Source: Nocardioides sp. zg-DK7169 (GTDB lineage Bacteria; Actinomycetota; Actinomycetes; Propionibacteriales; Nocardioidaceae). Taken from it: DNA of 64,000 nt. Position numbers and translations under genes: made by a program. The notes below the pieces were generated by a model. It made no database searches and was not told where the DNA came from. It was given only the letters and a program-made list of their open reading frames with translations. Of this stretch, positions 23,227 through 32,649 are shown in pieces. The first letter of the stretch is position 1, and every line of letters begins with the position of its first letter. The stretch is taken from the NCBI RefSeq assembly GCF_013155365.1, contig NZ_JABJRA010000010.1, positions 62,001-126,000 of the forward strand, read 5' to 3'.

Positions 23227-26200
23227 ATGCTGCGCGTCGTGACCCTGCACCTGCACCGCGCCGCCCGCACCGACGTGCTGGTCGATGCGCTGGCGCGCCT
23301 GCTCGCGACCCCGCTCGCCGACCCGTTCGCCGAGGAGGTCGTGGTCGTGCCGGCCAAGGGGGTGGAGCGGTGGCTGAGCCAGCGCCTCTCCCACCACCTC
23401 GGCGCGGGTCCGCGCGGCGGTGACGGCATCTGCGCCGGCGTCGGGTTCCGCACCCCCCGCTCGCTGTTCGCCGAGATCGCCGGCACCCGCGACGAGGACC
23501 CGTGGTCGCCGGAGTCGCTGGTCTGGCCGCTGCTCGCCGCGGTCGACGACAGCCTCGACGAGGGCTGGGCGCTTCCGCTGGCCCGCCACCTCGGCCACGG
23601 CCTCGCCGGCGAGGAGGCCGACCTGCGCCACGGCCGCCGCTTCGCGGTCGCCCGGCGCTTGGCCCGCCTGTTCGCGTCGTACGCCGTCCAGCGCCCCGCC
23701 CTGGTCGCCGACTGGGCCGCCGGTCGCGACACCGACGGGCGCGGCCACCCGCTGCCCGCCGACCTGACCTGGCAGCCCGAGCTGTGGCGCCGGGTGGCGC
23801 AGCGGGTCGGCGCGCCCGCGCCGCAGGCCCGCCTCGCCGAGACCGTCGCGCGGCTGCACGACGAGCCCGGCTCCTTCGACCTGCCCGACCGGCTCTCGCT
23901 GTTCGGCCACACCCGCCTCCCGGAGACCGAGACCACCCTGCTGGAGGCGCTCGGACGGCACCGCGAGGTCCACCTCTGGCTGCCGCACCCCTCCGGCGCG
24001 CTGTGGGACGCCTGGGGCGCCGAGCTCGCGAGCGGCACCCGCGGTGCGGCGGACCGGCGCGCGGACCACAGCCACCGCGTCGTGGCCCACCCGCTGCTCT
24101 CCACGCTCGGGCGCGACGTGCGCGAGCTGCAGCGCACCCTGGCCGGGGTCACCACCCGCGACGAGCAGGTCGGCCCCGACCCGCACACCCCCGACACGCT
24201 GCTCGGCTGGCTCCAGGGCGACCTGCGCGCCAACGCCGTCGGTCCGGCGGCCGCCCGCACGCTGCGCCCCGAGGACCGCTCGGTGCAGGTGCACGCCTGC
24301 CACGGCGCCGCGCGCCAGGTCGACGTCCTGCGCGAGGTGCTGCTCGGGCTGCTCGCCGAGGACCCCACCCTCGAGCCGCGCGACGTGCTGGTGATGTGCC
24401 CCGACATCGAGACCTTCGCGCCGCTGATCTCCGCCGGGTTCGGCCTCGGCGACGTGGTCGGGGAGCAGGGCCACCCCGCCCACCGGCTGCGGGTCCGCCT
24501 CGCCGACCGTGCGCTGACCCGCACCAACCCGCTGCTCTCGGTCGCCGAGCGGCTGCTCGACCTGGCCGGCGGCCGCGCCGGCGCCGGCGACGTGCTCGAC
24601 CTGGCCCACACGGAGCCGGTGCGGCGCCGCTTCGGGTTCCGCGACGACGACCTCCAGCAGCTCACCGACTGGGTCCGCACCGCCGGGGTGCGCTGGGCCT
24701 TCGACGCCGAGCACCGCGCCGAGTACGGCCTCGACGCCTACGTCGCCAACACCTGGCGCTTCGGCCTGGACCGGCTGCTGGCCGGGGTCGCGATGTCGGA
24801 GGACACCGGCACCTGGCTGGACCGCACGCTGCCGATCGACGACGTCGGCAGCGGCCAGGTCGAGCTCGCCGGCAAGCTGGCCGAGTTCGTCGAGCGGCTG
24901 CGCACCGTCACCGACCTGCTGGTCGGCGCCCGCCCCCTGGAGCACTGGCTGAGCACCCTCGCGGACGGCGTCGAGTCGCTGACCGCGGTCCCCGCGAGCG
25001 AGTCCTGGCAGGTCGGGCAGGTGCAGCGCGAGCTCGGCCGGGTCCGCGAGGCCGCGGGCGGGCTGGGCGCCACCTCGCTGCGCCTGCCCGACGTCCGCGC
25101 GCTGCTGGCCGACCTCTTCGCGGGCCGCCCGACCCGCGCCAACTTCCGCACCGGCACGCTCACGGTCTGCACGATGGTCCCGATGCGCTCGGTGCCGCAC
25201 CGCGTGGTCTGCTTGCTCGGCCTCGACGACGGGGTCTTCCCGCGCGTGGGCAGCGTCGACGGCGACGACGTGCTCGCCCGCGAGCCGCTCACCGGCGAGC
25301 GCGACCCGCGCAGCGAGGACCGCCAGCTCTTCCTCGACGCGATCCTCTCCGCCACCGAGCACCTCGTGGTCACCTACACCGGCGCCAACGAGTACTCCGG
25401 CCAGCCGCGCCCACCCGCCGTACCGCTCGGGGAGCTGCTGGACGCCCTCGACCTCACCGCGACCGCCCCCGAGGGCCGGGTCGCCGACGCCGTCACCGTG
25501 CGGCACCCGCTCCAGCCCTTCGACGCACGCAACCTGGTCCCGGGCGCGCTCGTGGCGCACACGCCGTTCACCTTCGACCGGGCCGCGCTCAGCGGCGCCC
25601 GCGCCGCCGCCGGCGAGCGGCAGCCGCCGGCGCCCTTCCTGCCCGGCCCGCTGCCCCCGGCCCCGCTCGAGGACGTCTCCCTCGACGACCTGGTCTCGTT
25701 CTTCTGCCGTCGCGGCGGCCCGGTCCAGGGGTTCCTGTCGCGCCAGCGCCTCGACGTGGCGCTGCCCTACGACGAGGAGCCGCTCGACGACGGGCTGCCG
25801 GTCGAGGTCGACCAGCTCGTGCAGTGGCAGGTCGGCGACCGGGTGCTGCGCGACCTGCTCGCCGGCATGGACGTCGAGCAGGCCCGCCAGCAGGAGTGGC
25901 GCCGCGGGGTGCTGCCGCCCGGGATGCTCGGGTGGCGGGTCCTCGGCGACCTGCTGATGCGCGCCCAGCCGCTCGCCGCCGCCGCGCGCGAGCGCCGCAC
26001 CCGCCCGCCGCGGGCCGTGGAGGTCGACGTCGATCTGGGCCACGGGCGGCGGCTGCGCGGCACCGTCGCCGACGTGTACGGCGACCGCCAGGTGCCGGTC
26101 ACCTACTCCCGGCTCGGCGCGGCGCACCGCCTGCAGTCCTGGATCCGGCTGCTCGCGCTGGCCGCGACCGACGAGGACCAGAGCTGGACCGCCCACACGC

Positions 26201-26616
26201 TGGGCCGGCCCACCAACAGCCGCTCGCGCGAGGCGTTCGCGGTCTCGCTGCTCGGCCCGCTCGACCACACTGCGCACAGCCGGCTGCGCGAGCTGGTCGA
26301 GCTGCGCGACCGCGGCCTGAGCGAGCCGCTCCCGCTGCCGCTCAAGGCGTCGCTGGCCTACGCCCGCACCCGCCGCACCCGGGCCACCCAGGACGAGGCC
26401 GTGCTCAAGGCCGGCTGGGACTGGCGCGACGGGAGGTACGACGGGGAGCAGTCGCTGCCGGCGCACCGCACCGTGTGGGGCCGGGGCGCGCCGCTGCCCG
26501 GGCTCGACGTCCCGCCCGGCGACGGCGAGGGGTTCGAGGGGGAGACCACCCGCTTCGGGGCGCTCGCCCTGCGGCTGTGGAGCCCGTTGCTGGTGGCCGA
26601 GCAGGGGAGCTGGTGA
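23227..26616 (+). CDS. recC: Exodeoxyribonuclease V subunit gamma, RecC
   Basis: A 1129-residue RecC, the subunit that holds the split DNA strands and, in E. coli, scans for Chi. Recognisable stretches are VVVPAKGVERWLSQRLSHHLG near residue 40, VQVHACHGAARQVDVLREVLLGLLAEDPTLEPRDVLVMCPD near 355-400, and MRSVPHRVVCLLGLDDGVFPR near 650, all of the defunct SF1 helicase-like core. No Walker A is present, as expected. The length matches E. coli RecC (1122). It starts the recC-recB-recD operon; the RecB ATG overlaps the RecC stop (TGATG). Which Chi-like sequence it reads is not visible. Confidence 0.95.
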   Translation: MLRVVTLHLHRAARTDVLVDALARLLATPLADPFAEEVVVVPAKGVERWLSQRLSHHLGAGPRGGDGICAGVGFRTPRSLFAEIAGTRDEDPWSPESLVWPLLAAVDDSLDEGWALPLARHLGHGLAGEEADLRHGRRFAVARRLARLFASYAVQRPALVADWAAGRDTDGRGHPLPADLTWQPELWRRVAQRVGAPAPQARLAETVARLHDEPGSFDLPDRLSLFGHTRLPETETTLLEALGRHREVHLWLPHPSGALWDAWGAELASGTRGAADRRADHSHRVVAHPLLSTLGRDVRELQRTLAGVTTRDEQVGPDPHTPDTLLGWLQGDLRANAVGPAAARTLRPEDRSVQVHACHGAARQVDVLREVLLGLLAEDPTLEPRDVLVMCPDIETFAPLISAGFGLGDVVGEQGHPAHRLRVRLADRALTRTNPLLSVAERLLDLAGGRAGAGDVLDLAHTEPVRRRFGFRDDDLQQLTDWVRTAGVRWAFDAEHRAEYGLDAYVANTWRFGLDRLLAGVAMSEDTGTWLDRTLPIDDVGSGQVELAGKLAEFVERLRTVTDLLVGARPLEHWLSTLADGVESLTAVPASESWQVGQVQRELGRVREAAGGLGATSLRLPDVRALLADLFAGRPTRANFRTGTLTVCTMVPMRSVPHRVVCLLGLDDGVFPRVGSVDGDDVLAREPLTGERDPRSEDRQLFLDAILSATEHLVVTYTGANEYSGQPRPPAVPLGELLDALDLTATAPEGRVADAVTVRHPLQPFDARNLVPGALVAHTPFTFDRAALSGARAAAGERQPPAPFLPGPLPPAPLEDVSLDDLVSFFCRRGGPVQGFLSRQRLDVALPYDEEPLDDGLPVEVDQLVQWQVGDRVLRDLLAGMDVEQARQQEWRRGVLPPGMLGWRVLGDLLMRAQPLAAAARERRTRPPRAVEVDVDLGHGRRLRGTVADVYGDRQVPVTYSRLGAAHRLQSWIRLLALAATDEDQSWTAHTLGRPTNSRSREAFAVSLLGPLDHTAHSRLRELVELRDRGLSEPLPLPLKASLAYARTRRTRATQDEAVLKAGWDWRDGRYDGEQSLPAHRTVWGRGAPLPGLDVPPGDGEGFEGETTRFGALALRLWSPLLVAEQGSW

Positions 26617-29600
26617 TGGTGCAGAGCATGGAGTCCGTCCGTCCGGTCGGGGAGCCCGGGGACGTCGCGTCCTTCGAGGTCACCGGCGAGCTGCCCGGCG
26701 TGGGGACGACCCTGCTGGAGGCGAGCGCCGGCACCGGCAAGACCTTCACCGTCGGTGCCCTGGTGACCCGCTACGTCGCCGAGGGCGTCGCCGCGCTGGA
26801 GGAGATGCTGGTCATCACCTTCGGGCGCGCCGCCAGCCAGGAGCTGCGTGAGCGGGTGCGCGACCAGCTGGTCGAGGCCGAGCGCGCGCTGGGTGACCCG
26901 GACTCCGCCGACCGCGACAACGCCGTGGTGGCCCACCTGCTGGCCGCCGACGCCGAGCGCCGCGCCGAGATGCGGCACCGGCTGCGCGACGCGCTCGCGT
27001 CCTTCGACACCGCGACGATCGCGACCACCCACCAGTTCTGCCAGATGGTGCTGCGCTCGCTCGGCGTCGCCGGTGACACCGACTCCGGCGCCCAGCTGGT
27101 CGACAACCTCGACGACCTGGTCGTGGAGGTCGTCGACGACCTCTACCTCCAGCGCTTCGGCCACGTGCGCGAGCGCCCGCCCTTCGACCGCGCCTGTGCC
27201 CTCTCCCTCGGGCGCCGGGCGGTCGGCGACCCCCAGGCCGTGCTGGCCCCGGCCAGCGACCCGGAGAGCGCGGCCGGAGCCCGGGTGGGCTTCGCCCAGG
27301 CCGTGCGCGAGGAGGTCGAGCGCCGCAAGCGGCGCCGCGGCATCCTCAGCTACGACGACCTGCTGACCCGGCTCGCCGCGGCCCTCGAGGACGACGACGC
27401 CCCCGCCCGGGCGCGGATGCGCGAGCGCTGGCGGATCGTGCTGGTCGACGAGTTCCAAGACACCGACCCGGTGCAGTGGCAGGTGCTGGACCGCGCGTTC
27501 AGCGGCCACGCCCGGATGGTCCTCATCGGCGACCCCAAGCAGGCCATCTACGCCTTCCGCGGCGGCGACGTGGTCACCTACCTCGCTGCGGCCCGCACCG
27601 CCACCACCCAGGCGACCCTCGGGACCAACTGGCGCAGCGACGCCGCCCTCCTCGAGCGGCTCCAGGTGGTCCTGCGCGGGGCGGCGCTGGGCCATCCCGA
27701 GATCGTGGTGCGCGACGTCGCCGCCCACCACCCGTGGCCCGACCGGGAGGTGCCGCGGCTGCGCGGCGCCCCCTCCTCCGCGCCGTTCCGGCTGCGGCGG
27801 CTGCCGCGCGACGGCTTCCGGCTCAAGCGCGGCCTGATCGGCGCCCCCGACGCCCGCGAGGCGATCGCGGACGACTGCGCCGCCGACATCGCCGCGCTGC
27901 TCGCCTCCGAGGCCACCTGGTGCGGGGAGCCGCTGCAGGCCCGCCAGGTCGCGGTGCTCGTCGGGGTGCGCGACCACGGGCTGCTGGTCCAGCGGGCGCT
28001 CGCGCGCCGCGGCGTACCAGCCGTGCTCGCGGGGGGCGGCCACGTCTTCTCGACCCCCGCCGCGGACCAGTGGCTGGCGCTGCTCGAGGCGCTGGAGCAG
28101 CCGCACCGCTCCGGGCTCGTGCGCGCCGCGGCGCTGACCAGCTTCTTCGGCCACACCACCGCCGAGCTCGACGCGGGCGGGGAACGGCTCACCGGCCGGA
28201 TCGCCGACACCCTGCGCGGCTGGGCGCTGCTGCTGCGCGGGCGCGGCGTCGCCGCGCTGGTCGAGGCCGCCGAGGAGCGCGGCCTGAGCGCGCGGGTGCT
28301 GGCCGGCGTCGACGGCGAGCGGCTGCTGACCGACCTGCGCCACCTCGCCCAGCTGATGCACGAGCTCGCCACCCGCGACCAGCTCGGCCTGACCGCCCTG
28401 CTGGGCTGGTTCCGCGAGGAGCAGCGCCGCACCACCGCCACCGAGCGGCCCCGGCGCCTCGACTCCGACGCGGCCGCGGTCCAGATCGTCACCGTGCACG
28501 GCAGCAAGGGGCTGCAGTACCCCGTCACCTACCTGCCCTTCGCCTACCAGAGCTTCGAGTTCTCCACCGAGGTGGCGCTCTTCCACGACGACGAGGGGCG
28601 CCGCACCCTCGACGTCAGCGGCGCCGGCCCGGCCTGGGAGGCCAACCTGGCCCGGCACCGCGCCGAGGAGGGCGGCGAGGAGCTGCGCGACCTCTACGTC
28701 GCGCTCACCCGCGCCCAGGGCCAGGTGGTGGCGTGGTGGGCCCCGACGTACAACACCCGCATCGGCGGGCTGCACCGGCTGCTGTTCGGGCGCCGCCCCG
28801 GTGTCGCGGAGGTGCCCGACGCCCAGGACGTGCGCGACGACGAGTACGCCGCCCGGGTGCTGGCCATGCTCGAGGAGCTCGGCGGCCCGGTCGCCGAGGT
28901 CGCCGAGCCGGTCGAGGCGTCCGGGCAGGTGTCCGGGTCCGACACCGGGGAGCTCGCGGTGCGCCGCTTCACCCGCGTCGTCGACACCGACTGGCGGCGC
29001 ACGTCGTACTCCGGGCTGATCCGGGTCGAGGAGGAGCAGGCGCTCACCGGCCACGGTGAGGTCGCCAGCGAGCCCGAGGTCGCCGGTCTCGAGGACGAGC
29101 CGCCCGCTCCCGAGCCGGGGCTCGCCCCGGCCACGCTCCACGCCGTGCCCGAGGGCGCGGACTCGGTGCCCTCGCCGATGGCCGACCTGCCCGCCGGCGC
29201 CGGGTTCGGCAGCCTGGTCCACGCCGTCCTCGAGCACACCGACCCCGAGGCCCCCGACCTGGTCGCCGAGCTGCGCCGCCACGTCGCCGAGCAAGTCGCC
29301 TGGTGGCCGGTGGAGGTGGGCGTCGACACACTCGCCGAGGCCCTGGTGCCGCTCCACGAGACCCCGTTCGGCCCGGTCGCGCCCGGCTGGACGCTGGGCC
29401 GGGTGCCGCTGCGCGACCGGCTGCGCGAGCTGGAGTTCGAGCTGCCGCTGGTCGGCGGCGACGTCCGTGACGTGCCCGGCGCGGCTCCCCGGCGCGAGGT
29501 GCTGCTGCGCGACCTCGCCCCGCTGCTGCGCCGCCACTTGCCCGCCGACGACCCGCTGGCGCCGTACGCCGACCGGCTGGAGACGCCGCCGCTGGGCGAC

Positions 29601-30023
29601 CAGCCGCTGCGCGGCTACCTCTCGGGGTCGGTCGACGCCGTGCTGCGGCTGCACACCGACGACGGGCCGCGCTTCGTGGTGGTCGACTACAAGACCAACA
29701 TGCTGGGCGACCCGTCACGCCCGCTGACCGCGGCCGACTACGCCCCGCCGCTGCTCGCCGAGGCGATGCTGCACTCGCACTATCCGCTCCAGGCGATGCT
29801 CTACTGCGTCGTCGCGCACCGCTACCTGCGCTGGCGCCAGCCCGGCTACGACCCGCAGGTCCACCTCGCGGGCGTGCTCTACCTCTACGTCCGCGGGATG
29901 TGCGGCCCGGACACCCCCACGGTCGACGGGTGCCCGTCGGGCGTCTTCGGCTGGCGCCCTCCCGCGGCGCTGGTCGTCGCGCTGTCGGACCTGCTCGACG
30001 GCGTACGCGAGGAGGACGCATGA
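26616..30023 (+). CDS. recB: Exodeoxyribonuclease V subunit beta, RecB
   Basis: A 1135-residue 3'-5' helicase-nuclease that repairs double-strand breaks. Walker A is LEASAGTGKTFTV (about residues 33-45), Walker B DEFQDTDPVQWQV (about 277), motif III GDPKQAIYAFRGGD (about 305), motif V TVHGSKGLQYPV (about 625) and motif VI DLYVALTRAQ (about 690). The nuclease domain ends with GSVDAVLRL...FVVVDYKTNML, which supplies the catalytic Asp-Tyr-Lys set (about 1010-1027). Both activities therefore look intact. The ATG overlaps the recC stop by one nucleotide, and its own stop overlaps the recD start (ATGA). Confidence 0.95.
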   Translation: MVQSMESVRPVGEPGDVASFEVTGELPGVGTTLLEASAGTGKTFTVGALVTRYVAEGVAALEEMLVITFGRAASQELRERVRDQLVEAERALGDPDSADRDNAVVAHLLAADAERRAEMRHRLRDALASFDTATIATTHQFCQMVLRSLGVAGDTDSGAQLVDNLDDLVVEVVDDLYLQRFGHVRERPPFDRACALSLGRRAVGDPQAVLAPASDPESAAGARVGFAQAVREEVERRKRRRGILSYDDLLTRLAAALEDDDAPARARMRERWRIVLVDEFQDTDPVQWQVLDRAFSGHARMVLIGDPKQAIYAFRGGDVVTYLAAARTATTQATLGTNWRSDAALLERLQVVLRGAALGHPEIVVRDVAAHHPWPDREVPRLRGAPSSAPFRLRRLPRDGFRLKRGLIGAPDAREAIADDCAADIAALLASEATWCGEPLQARQVAVLVGVRDHGLLVQRALARRGVPAVLAGGGHVFSTPAADQWLALLEALEQPHRSGLVRAAALTSFFGHTTAELDAGGERLTGRIADTLRGWALLLRGRGVAALVEAAEERGLSARVLAGVDGERLLTDLRHLAQLMHELATRDQLGLTALLGWFREEQRRTTATERPRRLDSDAAAVQIVTVHGSKGLQYPVTYLPFAYQSFEFSTEVALFHDDEGRRTLDVSGAGPAWEANLARHRAEEGGEELRDLYVALTRAQGQVVAWWAPTYNTRIGGLHRLLFGRRPGVAEVPDAQDVRDDEYAARVLAMLEELGGPVAEVAEPVEASGQVSGSDTGELAVRRFTRVVDTDWRRTSYSGLIRVEEEQALTGHGEVASEPEVAGLEDEPPAPEPGLAPATLHAVPEGADSVPSPMADLPAGAGFGSLVHAVLEHTDPEAPDLVAELRRHVAEQVAWWPVEVGVDTLAEALVPLHETPFGPVAPGWTLGRVPLRDRLRELEFELPLVGGDVRDVPGAAPRREVLLRDLAPLLRRHLPADDPLAPYADRLETPPLGDQPLRGYLSGSVDAVLRLHTDDGPRFVVVDYKTNMLGDPSRPLTAADYAPPLLAEAMLHSHYPLQAMLYCVVAHRYLRWRQPGYDPQVHLAGVLYLYVRGMCGPDTPTVDGCPSGVFGWRPPAALVVALSDLLDGVREEDA

Positions 30024-31885
30024 TCGAGCGCTTCGAGGTCGAGGACCGCTTCGACGCCCGGCTGGCCACCGGCGCCACCGGCCTGCTGCGGACCTTCAAC
30101 CACGCCGGGGTGATCACCGCGGCCGACGTCCACGTCGCCTCCCGCCTCGGCGAGCTGACCGGCACGGTCGACGAGGAGGTGCGCCTCGCCGTCGCGCTCG
30201 CGGTCCGCGCCGCGCGCCACGGCTCGGTGTGCGTCGACCTCGCCGCGGTCGCCGCGGCGCCGGAGCCCGAGGACGCCCAGGACTCCGGGGCGACCGGGCA
30301 GCAGCCGGTCGAGGCGGACCCGCTCCCGTGGCCGGCCGTCGACGGCTGGCTGGAGCGGGTGGCGGCCAGCCCGGCGGCGGCCGCGTCGGTGGTGCAGGTC
30401 GAGCACGGCCAGCTCTACCTCGACCGCTACTGGCGCGAGGAGGGCCAGGTCCGCGACGACCTGCTGACCCGGGCCGCGGCGGTCCCGCCGGCGATCGAGC
30501 CGACCCGCCTCCAGGCGACCGCCGAGCGGCTCTTCCCCGGCGAGGGGTACGCCGAGCAGCGCGCCGCCGCGCTCGCGGCCGCGCGCCAGTGGACCACGGT
30601 GCTCACCGGCGGCCCCGGCACCGGCAAGACGACCACGATCGCGGGCCTGTTGGCGCTGCTGACCGACCAGGCCGAGGCGACCGGGCGGCGGCTGCGGATC
30701 GCGCTCACCGCGCCGACCGGCAAGGCGGCGGCGCGGCTGCAGCAGGCCGTGGAGGAGGCGCAGGCCTCGGAGCGCTTCACCGACGAGGACCGGGCCCGGC
30801 TCGCCGACCTCGGCGCCTCGACGCTGCACCGGCTGCTCGGGTGGGTGCCGGAGTCCAGCACCCGCTTCCGCCACCACCGCGGCAACAAGCTGCCCCACGA
30901 CGTCGTGGTGGTCGACGAGACCTCGATGCTGTCGCTGACGATGATGGCCCGGATGCTGGAGTCGGTGCGCCCCGACGCCCGGCTGGTGCTGGTCGGGGAC
31001 CCCGACCAGCTCGCCTCCGTGGAGGCGGGGGCGGTGCTCTCCGACCTCGTGCAGGGCCTGGCCGACACCACGCCCGACGCGGTCGCGGCGCTGCGCACCA
31101 CCCACCGCTTCGGCGGCAGCATCGGCGCGCTCGCCGAGGCGCTGCGGGCCGGCGACGCCGACCAGGTGCTCGCGCTGCTCACCTCCGGGGCAGACGACGT
31201 CGAGCTGATCGACCCCGAGGACCCGACCGCCACCGACCGGCTGCGCGACCTGCTCGTGGAGCACGCCCTCGCGGTGCGCGCCGCGGCGCTGGCAGGCGAC
31301 GCCGACGGCGCTGTCCGGGCCACCGACGACCACCGGCTGCTGTGCGCCCACCGCGACGGGCAGTGGGGGGTCAACCACTGGAACCGTCAGGTCGAGCGCT
31401 GGCTCGGCGAGGCGACTGGCCAGCCGGTCGGGGCCGTCTGGGGTCAGGAGTGGTACGCCGGACGCCCGCTGCTGGTGACCGCCAACGACTACGGCCTGGG
31501 CCTGTTCAACGGCGACACCGGCGTGGTGGTCCGCGAGGACGACGAGCTGCGCGCCGTGGTGGCCGGCGTCGGGGAGCACCTGCGCTTCGCGACGTCCCGG
31601 CTCTCCGACGTCGACACCCTCCACGCGATGACGGTCCACAAGAGCCAGGGCAGCCAGGCGCGCGAGGTCACCGTGCTGCTACCGCCCCAGGACTCCCCGC
31701 TGCTCACCCGCGAGCTCTTCTACACCGCGGTGACCCGCGCCCAGGAGCGCGTCCGGGTGGTCGGGTCCGAGGCGGCGGTGCGGGCCGCGGTCGCACACCG
31801 GGTCCAGCGGGCGACCGGGCTGCGCCAGCGGCTGCGCACGGCAGGCATGGCTGGACCGGTGCGCGCCGCGGCGACCGAGTCCTGA
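30020..31885 (+). CDS. recD: Exodeoxyribonuclease V subunit alpha, RecD
   Basis: A 621-residue 5'-3' SF1B helicase, third subunit of RecBCD. Walker A TGGPGTGKTTTIAG (about residues 196-208), Walker B VVVDETSMLSL (about 296-305), GDPDQLASVEAGAVL, HKSQGSQAREVTVLLP (about 538) and YTAVTRAQERVRVVG (about 568) are all present. A ~130-residue N-terminal region without motifs precedes the ATPase, as in RecD. GAGGAGG precedes the ATG, which overlaps the recB stop. With recC and recB it gives a full RecBCD rather than the AdnAB system of mycobacteria. Confidence 0.95.
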   Translation: MIERFEVEDRFDARLATGATGLLRTFNHAGVITAADVHVASRLGELTGTVDEEVRLAVALAVRAARHGSVCVDLAAVAAAPEPEDAQDSGATGQQPVEADPLPWPAVDGWLERVAASPAAAASVVQVEHGQLYLDRYWREEGQVRDDLLTRAAAVPPAIEPTRLQATAERLFPGEGYAEQRAAALAAARQWTTVLTGGPGTGKTTTIAGLLALLTDQAEATGRRLRIALTAPTGKAAARLQQAVEEAQASERFTDEDRARLADLGASTLHRLLGWVPESSTRFRHHRGNKLPHDVVVVDETSMLSLTMMARMLESVRPDARLVLVGDPDQLASVEAGAVLSDLVQGLADTTPDAVAALRTTHRFGGSIGALAEALRAGDADQVLALLTSGADDVELIDPEDPTATDRLRDLLVEHALAVRAAALAGDADGAVRATDDHRLLCAHRDGQWGVNHWNRQVERWLGEATGQPVGAVWGQEWYAGRPLLVTANDYGLGLFNGDTGVVVREDDELRAVVAGVGEHLRFATSRLSDVDTLHAMTVHKSQGSQAREVTVLLPPQDSPLLTRELFYTAVTRAQERVRVVGSEAAVRAAVAHRVQRATGLRQRLRTAGMAGPVRAAATES

Positions 31886-31944
31886 GCAGGCCGCCGCCGC
31901 AGGCTCGGGGATCGCTATGGTCGGGGCGAGCGAATGGAGTGCTG

Positions 31945-32550
31945 ATGCCCTACCTGCTGCGTGTCGAGCTGCCCGACGTCCCCGGATCCCTCGGCCGGTT
32001 GGCGAGCGCGATCGGTGAGGCCGGTGGTGACATCGAGGCGATCGAGATCGTCGAGAAGCGCCACGACGGGACCGCGGTCGACGATGTCCTGCTCGAGACC
32101 TCGCCCGGCACGATGCCCGACTCGATCGTGTCGGTCTGCAACGCCCTGGACGGGGTCCGGGTGGTGTGGATCAGCCGGTACGCCGCCGGCGGCAACCTCT
32201 TCCTCGACCTCGAGGCCGTCGAGGAGCTGACCGCCAACCCGGTCGAGGCCCTGGACCGGCTCATCGACCTGCTGCCGATCACCTTCCGCGCCGACTGGGC
32301 GGCGCGGGTGGGTCGCGAGAGCGGCACCATCTACGCGACGCAGGCGGCGCCCAGCGACCTCACCTGGCAGCAGCTCGGCAAGGCCGCGCGACTGGAGACC
32401 GACGACGACAACGTGCACTGCGGGGCCCGGCTGAACAAGCACGAGGTGGTCCTGCTGGGTCGCCGCGGTGGCCCGGAGTTCCTGGACTCCGAGCTGGCCC
32501 GGCTGGGGCACCTGGTGGCGCTGGCGATGTCGATCTCCCGCGCCGGCTGA
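31945..32550 (+). CDS. ACT domain-containing protein
   Basis: A 201-residue protein whose first ~75 residues form an ACT domain (YLLRVELPDVPGSLGRLASAIGEAGGDIEAIEIVE), the small-molecule (usually amino acid) sensing fold. The remainder (residues ~80-200) contains NPVEALDRLIDLLPITFRADWAARVGRESGTIYATQAAPSDL and NKHEVVLLGRRGGPEFLDSELARLGHLVALAMS, which I cannot assign; it looks like a GAF-like sensory half. GGAG precedes the ATG by about 6 nt. It follows recD by 59 bp with its own probable promoter. A strong hairpin ends it. Confidence 0.8.
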   Translation: MPYLLRVELPDVPGSLGRLASAIGEAGGDIEAIEIVEKRHDGTAVDDVLLETSPGTMPDSIVSVCNALDGVRVVWISRYAAGGNLFLDLEAVEELTANPVEALDRLIDLLPITFRADWAARVGRESGTIYATQAAPSDLTWQQLGKAARLETDDDNVHCGARLNKHEVVLLGRRGGPEFLDSELARLGHLVALAMSISRAG

Positions 32551-32591
32551 CGCACCCGCCCGACCGGCCCGCGCCACACCCCGCGAGACGA

Positions 32592-32632
32592 CGACAGCCC
32601 CCGGCGCGCACGTGGCGCACCGGGGGCTGTCG
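32592..32632. terminator. Bidirectional terminator
   Basis: CGACAGCCCCCGG (32592-32604) is the exact reverse complement of 32620-32632, with a 15-nt loop. It lies between the ACT gene (plus) and the MFS gene (minus), so it serves both. Confidence 0.8.
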
Positions 32633-32649
32633 GTGTCAGCGGGCCGGTG

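Noticed and set aside
22498..26466. Long antisense open frame across uspA, PGPGW and recC
   Set aside because: Composition artefact of GC-rich coding DNA; RecC on the plus strand has clear motifs.
26358..29654. Long antisense frame opposite recB
   Set aside because: Same artefact; RecB helicase and nuclease motifs are on the plus strand.
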